In this document: positions 40,401 to 47,601 of the stretch, piece after piece
How the letters are laid out: each line of letters begins with the position of its first letter
How positions within the stretch are numbered: the first letter of the stretch is position 1
NCBI GenBank assembly: GCA_943704525.1
Contig: CALSCQ010000188.1
Span: 4,017-68,016, forward strand
DNA: 64,000 bases
Direction: 5' to 3'
Source: Pigoraptor vietnamica
Lineage: Eukaryota; Opisthokonta; Filasterea
Position numbers and translations under genes: made by a program
Notes under the pieces: generated by a model
Told to the model about the DNA's origin: nothing
What the model saw: only the letters and a program-made list of their open reading frames with translations
The model's database searches: none

Positions 40401-41252
40401 AAGGCACACCCCGTGCGGTACGAGCAGTCGATGAACACGGTGCTGATCCAGGAGGTCATCCGGTACAACCGCCTGCTCGCCGTCATCCACGAGTCGCTGC
40501 AGGACATGCTCAAGGCGCTCAAGGGCCTCGTCGTCATGTCGTCGCTGCTCGAGAGCGTCTTTGGCAGCATCTACAACAACCAGGTCCCCGAGCTGTGGGT
40601 CGCGCGCGCGTACCCCTCGCTCAAGCCGCTGGCCTCGTGGGTCGCGGACCTCCTGGAACGCATCAAGTTCATCACGACGTGGCGCGACAAGGGCATCCCC
40701 AAGGTCTTTTGGATCTCGGGCTTCTTCTTCCCGCAGGCGTTTTTGACCGGAACGCTGCAGAATTACGCCCGCAAGTACGTCGTCTCCATCGACTCGATCT
40801 CCTTCGACTTCAAGGTCATGAAGGGCACCGAGGCCGACATCCGCGACCCGCCGCAGGACGGGTCGTACATTCGCGGGTTGTTCCTCGAGGGCGGCCGCTG
40901 GGACGTCGACGCCGGCGGCCTCGCAGAGTCGCGTCCGAAGGAGCTCTACACCGAGGTGCCCATCATCTGGCTGTTGCCGGTTGTGAAGCGCAAGAAGCCC
41001 GACAGTGGCGTCTACGAGTGCCCGGTGTACAAGACGCTCACGCGTGCAGGTACGCCGTGTTTTGTTCCGCAGAAAACGTTCGTTGTCAGTTTCCGAACTG
41101 CAAACTAATGCATTTGCGATCTCGCTTCAGGAACCCTTTCGACCACCGGCCACTCGACAAACTATGTCCTCACAATCGAACTTCCCTCCAGTTTGCCGCA
41201 AAAGCACTGGATCCAGCGCGGCGTGGCGTTGCTTTGCGCCTTGAACTACTGA
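28442..41252 (+). CDS. DNAH1: Axonemal inner-arm dynein heavy chain DNAH1
   Basis: A roughly 4,090-residue ATPase motor of the ciliary inner dynein arm (human DNAH1 4,265). Small 5' exons are 28442-28469, 28565-28689, 28754-about 28811 (donor uncertain) and 29041-29129. One giant exon covers 29198-41049, and a last exon 41131-41252 ends [11 protein letters not shown]. The N-terminal tail has the DNAH1-specific [18 protein letters not shown] and [14 protein letters not shown]. Four P-loops are intact: GPAGTGKT (about 33195), GPTGSGKT (about 34041), GPTGTGKT (about 35090) and GVGGSGRQ (about 36130). The coiled-coil stalk and microtubule-binding domain lie at about 36.9-37.9 kb. The C-terminal domain contains [21 protein letters not shown]1 has [15 protein letters not shown], with Tyr where Asp is usual. 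No break is seen. It is a likely client of TTC12-dependent assembly. Confidence 0.97.
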
Positions 41253-41559
41253 ATGTCTTTTTTGCGTTCGCGGCTGCGTGAGCTGTCAATGAATAACGTT
41301 GCTACTAGCTATCTATTCCGGCTGCATTAAAAAGTTGTGTTGTTTACGGACCATTTACGTTAAAAAATGGTCAATAATAGCCCCGGGGGCATGTCGCCAC
41401 TAATTTTCTGTGAACGAAAGTCATGTCTGAAACACAGATATGCCCGTCGGGATGTGACCCCTCAAATGAGCCACGCGTGCCTATACAAGCTTAACGCTTC
41501 TTGTCTTGACCTCGCTTCGTGTTCTTTGCGTATGCGGCTGTATGCTGCGCGTGACACAC

Positions 41560-42066
41560 ACGCACACACACACACGTACACACACACACATATACACACA
41601 TATACACACCCCACACACAACTCGCGAGGTTGTCACGAGGACGCATATATTATAATATAACCCATGCACGTACGTACACACACACACACACACACACACA
41701 CAACTCCTCGCGAGGTTGTCACGAGGACTTTAACCCATGCACACACACATACACACAACTTACACGTAACTCGCGAGGTTTGTCACGAGGACGGGGCAAT
41801 ACCCGCATAATACGTACATACTCACACTCACACTCACACTCACACGTATACACACACCCCTTACATGCAACTCGCGAGGTTGTCACGAGGACGGGGCAAT
41901 AATCGCATACGTAACACGTACATACATATACACATACACACACATACACACACACCCAATCGCAATGCAGTTATAACACCTATGAATGCAGACACCAGCA
42001 CACACCATAACGAACACGCACAACGAATACGCACACGTTTATAAGCGTTTACACGTAGACACCCAT

Positions 42067-42134
<68 letters not shown>

Positions 42135-42149
42135 GCACACACACACACA

Positions 42150-42205
<56 letters not shown>
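41560..42205. repeat. Satellite-like CA array with recurring 24-bp motif
   Basis: (CA)n, TACACA and CTCACA repeats surround four copies of a conserved motif with core CTCGCGAGGTTGTCACGAGG, at 41619-41642, 41702-41728, 41768-41792 and 41869-41892. Copies 2 and 3 carry small insertions. Copies 3 and 4 also share the downstream ACGGGGCAATA. The array ends in a (CA) run of about 30 units (42071-42130) and about 14 ACGC units (42150-42204). Confidence 0.9.
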
Positions 42206-42207
<2 letters not shown>

Positions 42208-42719
42208 TACTGTATCACACAATCACACGCAAGCGTACAGTCCTCGAAAGAAGGCTTTAATAAATATTACACGGCGTAGCGATTTAACGATTCGGTGTGC
42301 TGTCCGGGACTACCGCTGGCCACGGTTCAACCTCTTTGTTTATTGCGAAACGTATGCTTCTTTGCTTGATACGGCATCGTAGGTACAATCTGGTACAATT
42401 ATTGCAAGAGCTGTATTTGCATTGTAGGGTCAGGAATTTTGTAGGGCAAGCCATCTGTCAGCTTTTGTATGTAACGGGTTATGGTGTTTGTCTGCTTCAC
42501 TGAGATGACCAGCCTTGAGATTTATAAGGTCTATCTAAGGTCTATCCAATTATGCTAATCTATTTATGTAACCTCATATATCTCTTGTCCATGCAATCAT
42601 GTGACTTATTGCATTTACTCAAGAGTACACTGAGCACAGGTTTATTATTATGCGTATGTCTGTTTGTTGAACAATTATGTAGTAGGGATATATCGCTGTC
42701 TGAAGTATTGTTTCATCGT

Positions 42720-42721
<2 letters not shown>

Positions 42722-42817
<96 letters not shown>

Positions 42818-42818
42818 T
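42722..42818. repeat. (TC)n then (CA)n microsatellite
   Basis: About 38 TC units run directly into about 10 CA units, in non-coding DNA. Confidence 0.95.
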
Positions 42819-43506
42819 TGAATTTTCAACACACTTGCAACATGCACAACGGACAAGGCTTGCTAATAGCGCTCGCACCCTGTGAAACCGTGAAACTACC
42901 CGGAAGTACGGTTAATACAGCGCAATCGACTCAGGCAACTTTTTGCTCTCACGCATTCGTGATTCAAACTTTTGCCAACTTGTCTTTTCGCCTTCACACT
43001 ATCACTGCCCGAACAACGGGTCCCGTCTGAAAGGCAACCGTCAAAATACACCCGGATTCAAGGGTCAAAGCTTTTCTGGACTGCGCCTTTGAGAATAGGA
43101 GAGTCCCTTTCTTTTGTAACAAGTGCTTGGGTGTTCTGTGACGTCAGCCACTCACCAAATCCGGAGTCGACTTCTCTTCGGAAATTATTTTCGACTAATT
43201 TTACTATGGCGTGACTCAGATTTGCCCTTTTTCCGGTGGTGCCATTCATTTTGACAGGTTGCCTTCCAGCCCTTTCCGGAGTTTCAAAGTTTGACACATC
43301 ACTTCCACCGCAAGGACGCCAACTCGCCGACCCCTCCCAATTAAGCACGTGCGTATGGGAGAAGGCTTTCGGATGTCAGGGCCATTCGAGGAGCCGTTCG
43401 GTGCGTAATTTTGAGTTTCATAGTTTGTATTGTCAGATGTGTATGCGTTCCTTCCGCAAGTGCTTACATCACATTTCACATCACAGGCGGGCGGCCTGGG
43501 TTGTCC

Positions 43507-45687
43507 ATGGACCCCGTTTCGCTCAAAGATGACGTGCGCAATTGTCACGTCCTCATTGTGGAGGACAATGTGGTTTTGCAGCGTGTGTTGTCGAAGTGGC
43601 TCGAGAAGCTCAGCATTCGGCACACGCAAATGTTTGACGGCGCACAGGCCGTTTCCGCGTGCGAACAGACCGTGTTTGATGTCATTCTGATGGACTTGTC
43701 CATGCCCACGCTCAACGGCATTGAGGCTGCCAAGCTTATCAGGTGCGTCCGCGCCGCCTTCGTTCGGCTCCTGCGCGGTTATGTCGTGAGCCTGCTCCTG
43801 ATTTTTTTTGGCGGGAATTCGCCCAGGTCGCGCGGTCAGAACACTTCGACCCCCATTGTCGCGTTCTCTGCCCTGACGGGCAACCCCGACTTTTTCGACG
43901 TGGGCATCAACGATTTCCTTCGGAAGCCGTTCACTAAGCACGACCTCGTGCGGAAGATAAACAAATGGGCCAAGGTGCGCGTGCAGCCGCAGCGCGTCAA
44001 GCACGACATGTCGTTCGAGGACCACTTTGGGGGCGGCGGCGACGACCAACACATCGACCTCTTGGACGACTTGCCGACCATTTTTGACTCGTTTGCGAAC
44101 ACACTGAACGAGTCTGCCCCAGCAGTGAGTGTCAGCGCGTCTTGTGTATGCGGCGTATGAAACCGGGCGCTGACATATCTCGGGCGCTTGTGCACACAGC
44201 AAAAGGCCACGCGAGTGCTTGTTGTCGAAGACGATCCGGTAACGCAGCGCGTGATTACGACGCACCTGCGCAAGATGGGCATTGACGTGGTGCAGGCGTT
44301 CGACGGACAGCAGGCGGTGGAGGCGTGCGCGTCGCTCAGCTTTGACGTGATATTCATGGACATTTCCATGCCCAACATGAACGGGCTAGAGGCCACGCGC
44401 TTCATCCGGTGCGTCCCGTTCCTGCCATGGGCGTTTTCAGGCGCAGTCATACCGCTTCCCGGCGCAATGGGTTGCCTCGCTTGGCATCGCGTGGTTGTCT
44501 GATGCCTGTGTTGTCTGCTGTGCTGACGGTGGCTCTGTTGCAGGGACGGCACGGCGCGGTTCACGCCCATCATTGCGTTCAGCTCGTTTGGCAGCCACGA
44601 GGAGTTTAGCGCCCTCGGCCTCAACGACTATCTCCCGAAGCCGTTCACCAAGGGCGACATTGCGGACATGATGGACAAGTGGTCGCCGTTCGCGGGGCGC
44701 GGCGTCGGCGAGGGCGAGGGCCCGGGTGCGGGCGCGGGTCCGCAGCAGGACGTGTTTGGGCCGCGCCCTCCGATGCCCGCCTCGATGGTCCCCGGCCTCG
44801 CGATGCACCCGATGCACTCGCCGCGTCCTCCCATGCCCCCGCAGCAGGGCATGCCGTTGGGCGCGCAGCCGGCCCTGTTTAAGCCTGGTCCGCCGCCGGG
44901 TGCCTTTGCTGGCCCCGTCGGCATGCAGTACGGGCCCGCGGGGCTGGGCCCTTCGCCGTCCCCGATGGGCATGGGCGCGGGAATGGGGATGGGGGGGCAG
45001 CCGGGCCTTGTGCCGGGGGTCGGCGTTGGCGTCGGCGTCCCCGTGCACGGCATGCACAACGGCCTCGGGCCGCGGCCGGCGGGGCCCATGGGCGAGTACG
45101 GGCCGCCGGGCATGATGGCGCACGGCCCGCCGAAGCCGCCGCTTGGGGCATCGCCATTTGTGGGCGGGGATGGGGGGCACATGGGAGGGCCGGGGCTTGG
45201 TGTGCCGCTGGGGCCGGGCACCGAGGATGGCCTCGACCCGTACGACAGCGCGGCGCGCAAGAAGATGAAGACAAGGTGTGTGCATGCGCTTGTTTTCTAA
45301 TTCGCAGCACTCGGCGTGGCCTGCTGGTGTGTTTGCCTGATAGCAGCGTGAAAGGGCTTCTGTGTACTATCCACCCATCGCGCGCTGCGTTGCAGGCTGG
45401 GTGAGATTGACGAGGATTTCGAAAAGAGGGGCAAGGAGGAGTTTAGCCGCGCGAGCCACAATGACAAGGAGCGGCTGCGGCGCAAAGAGATCAGTGACTG
45501 CGTGGACGAATTCCGGCGCATGGTGCCCGGGTGCAACGACAAGACGGACAAGGCAACCACCCTCCGCATGGCCGTGTCGTACATGAAGGAGCTCGTGCGC
45601 GCGCTCTCGAACGTCAGCGCGACGCAAACCGGAAGTCCGGCACCTGCGACGGCGTCGCCTGCGCGCGCGGACGGCCCTCCGTCTTAG
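43507..45687 (+). CDS. Tandem receiver domain bHLH regulator
   Basis: Five exons (43507-43742, 43827-44124, 44200-44408, 44544-45275, 45396-45687) give 588 residues. Receiver 1 has acidic pocket VLIVEDN (D20), phospho-acceptor LMDLSMP (D63), PIVAFSAL and Lys112 in RKPF. Receiver 2 has VLVVEDD (D189, D190), FMDISMP (D232), PIIAFSSF and PKPFTK. Both look able to accept phosphate from a histidine phosphotransferase. A Pro/Gly/Met-rich linker of about 200 residues follows, then a bHLH at about 510-565. Its basic region HNDKERLRRKE has the His, Glu and Arg typical of bHLH proteins that bind CACGTG. The loop and helix 2 read NDKTDKATTLRMAVSYMKEL. The likely role, inferred, is a phosphorelay-controlled transcription factor. 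The start is the first in-frame ATG before receiver 1; an acceptor at 43486 allows an extra upstream exon. I know of no described family with this order. Confidence 0.9.
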
Positions 45688-45825
45688 CCAACATGCTGCC
45701 AGCTGTCGTTGCGTTGCGTGCGTGCGTGCGTGCGTGCGTGCGTTTCCATTGCGTCTGCTGCAATGCGCGTGCATGCGTGTGTCGGTGTCTTTGCGTCTCT
45801 GGAGTTTGTCGAAATGCACTTCACT

Positions 45826-47306
45826 TTACGAAAATCTGCCCCGTAGCGAGCGCCACGCCAGCGTCCACGGCAATAGCGGGTTCTGCCTTGTAACGTGTGG
45901 GTCGAAGACGTTGAAGTTGGCGGCCCTCAATCGTGACAGGGCATCCTCGCAAGCGGCCTCGGCGGGCCCCAGCACTGACCTCGCGGCGCGCGGCACCTGC
46001 TTCCCCAACGAGGCGGACTTTTGGATGTGCGAGTGCGCCGTGCTCGCCACGTCAAACACGGCATCGCGCACGCCGTCCGTGGGCGCGCCGCGGAAGATGT
46101 CCTGGTGGGACGCATTGAACTGCGTCACGTGTGTAAGGTGAGTTCACTGCGGCGGCGCCTACGTACCCCCCCCCCCCCACACCCACACACCCACACACCC
46201 ACGCACCTTGGCAGTCACGTCCATGGGCAAGACGACGCGCCTGTCACGCGCCAGGAAGGGCGTGGCGCGGAGCACCGTGACGATGCCCTGGGCCTGGCAA
46301 ACACTCAGGTGTCATTCTGGGCAATGCGCACGCACACCCGCGCGGCCACGCACCTTTCCGATGTGTGAGGCGGCGTGGTCGGCATGCACGTCGCGGACGC
46401 CAAGGCTCTCGAGCAAGCTGCACTAGGAGAGCGCATCAGCGCCACAATCTCACGTCAAGCAGGGAATGCGGCGGCCACACCAAGGAGGGAATGCAGCGGC
46501 CACACCAAGGAGGGAATGCAGCGGCCACACCAAGGAGGGAATGCAGCGGCCACACCAAGCAGGAATGCAGCGACCACACCAACGCGCAGACGTACGCGTA
46601 AAGAAGCGACGACGCAGTGTTCTCCGCGTAGTGCTCGAGGTCAGCCATTGTGCGGTAGCCACGATCTTGCAGATTCTTCTCCTGTAAGCATGGGGTCCGT
46701 CAGGGACAACGAGACAAACCCCCATCGCAACCACGTGCTTCCCGCGTACCCTGGCATCCAGTAGCCTGTGAAGCCACATGGCACTGAAGGGCGTTGCTTT
46801 CAGTGCGCGCGACAGCTCGGCGGCCACAGGATGTCCGCTCGAAGCGCCCTGCGCAATGCCCCGTCAGCATGAGGGCCAGGCACACGCGGCACACAAGACG
46901 CCACCTTGTCCGTGCTACGCAGCGTCTCGCGCCACCATTGAATGCGCACGCGTCCCGCATTGGCGTCGCTGACACTTTCCCTGTTGGTCGCGAAGGGTGA
47001 GGCTCACTCGTGCAGCCGCTGGCACTCAAATCACGCCCACACCGCCCTCATCTCGGCATACCGTATTCGTGCCGTTTCCACATTGAACGCGCGCAGTGCG
47101 AGGGCCGTGCGGCGGTGCGTGGCGGGCACAAAGAGCGCGCACACATACTGCTCGCGGTCAGCGCGGCGCACGAGGTCCGCGCAGAAAGCGGCCCGCGAGT
47201 GTGCAGGGGCGTGGCCATGTGCGCTGCGGGCGGGCAGTCTCCGGCCAAGCGGACTGTGCTGCGCGACGGCAAGCGCACTCTGCGGAATGAGTCCCCTTGC
47301 GTGCAT
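45826..47306 (-). CDS. NDUFAF6: NDUFAF6, complex I assembly factor
   Basis: A mitochondrial squalene/phytoene-synthase-fold protein needed to assemble respiratory complex I. The start MHARGLIPQSALAVAQHSPL gives an Arg-rich presequence without acidic residues, fitting mitochondrial import. Conserved blocks by exon are CADLVRRADREQYVCALFVP, ALRAFNVETARI, GRVRIQWWRETL, HPVAAELSRALKATPF, YRTMADLEHYAENTASSLLY, VRDVHADHAASHIGK, GIVTVLRATPF and GVRDAVFDVASTAHSHIQK. It ends FNVFDPHVTRQNPLLPW. One intron is built of 25-bp tandem repeats that include its donor. The gene converges on the receiver-bHLH gene (138 bp) and diverges from the coiled-coil gene. The start is inferred from the presequence. Confidence 0.93.
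46465..46580. repeat. 25-bp minisatellite in NDUFAF6 intron
   Basis: About 4.6 tandem units with core GGCCACACCAAGGAGGGAAT (plus strand) fill the intron next to its donor. On the coding strand each unit contains GGTGTGG, the same context as the donor used at 46579. Confidence 0.9.
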
Positions 47307-47601
47307 TGCGTGTGCGTGTGCCGTGCGATCAAGCCCTCTGCCCACAGCCCCCTCCCCCCCTCGCCCTTTCTGCCCTTACTGCCCTGCCAGCCAACACGAA
47401 CGTGTGTGACTGAGTCGCTGCCAAACACCATGACGTCAGCGGTGCTTGAATTTGGCGCGTTCCCCAATTCGTTACTCGCACATTTGAAAAAAGCGCTCTC
47501 AGATAGCGCCGAACAAGCCACGCGCAGCAGGGCCTGCCGAGCAGCCGGGCACGAAGGCACTGCTCCTGAAGGCACTGCTTCCGAAGGCGCTGCTTTTGAG
47601 A
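47307..47601. promoter_or_regulatory. NDUFAF6/coiled-coil divergent promoter with CRE
   Basis: This 295-bp space between head-to-head starts has a perfect TGACGTCA at 47431-47438, 125 bp upstream of the NDUFAF6 start. Near 47545-47600 a short GAAGGCACTGCTTC-like repeat occurs. An open frame here starting MTSAVLEFGAFP does not connect to either gene. Confidence 0.4.

Larger units (their letters stand above)
41253..43506. other. Repeat-rich, AT-richer island without a recognised gene
   Basis: These 2.25 kb lie between DNAH1 and the receiver-bHLH gene. The first part (41560-42205) is CA-rich satellite-like DNA with a recurring 24-bp motif. The middle (42230-42720) is clearly richer in A and T than the flanking genes. 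A (TC)n run follows at 42722-42798. The last 650 bp have no recognised protein, although the acceptor-like AG at 43486 suggests an upstream exon of the next gene. A TGACGTCA lies at 43139-43146. No terminal repeats or transposase remnant were recognised. Confidence 0.5.

Noticed and set aside
42071-42205. CA/ACGC array as a CRISPR-like or regulatory array
   Set aside because: It is simple dinucleotide and tetranucleotide repeat with no spacers.
43058-43348. Minus-strand 96-codon open frame in the AT-richer island
   Set aside because: No recognised domain, no splice partners, and a length compatible with chance.
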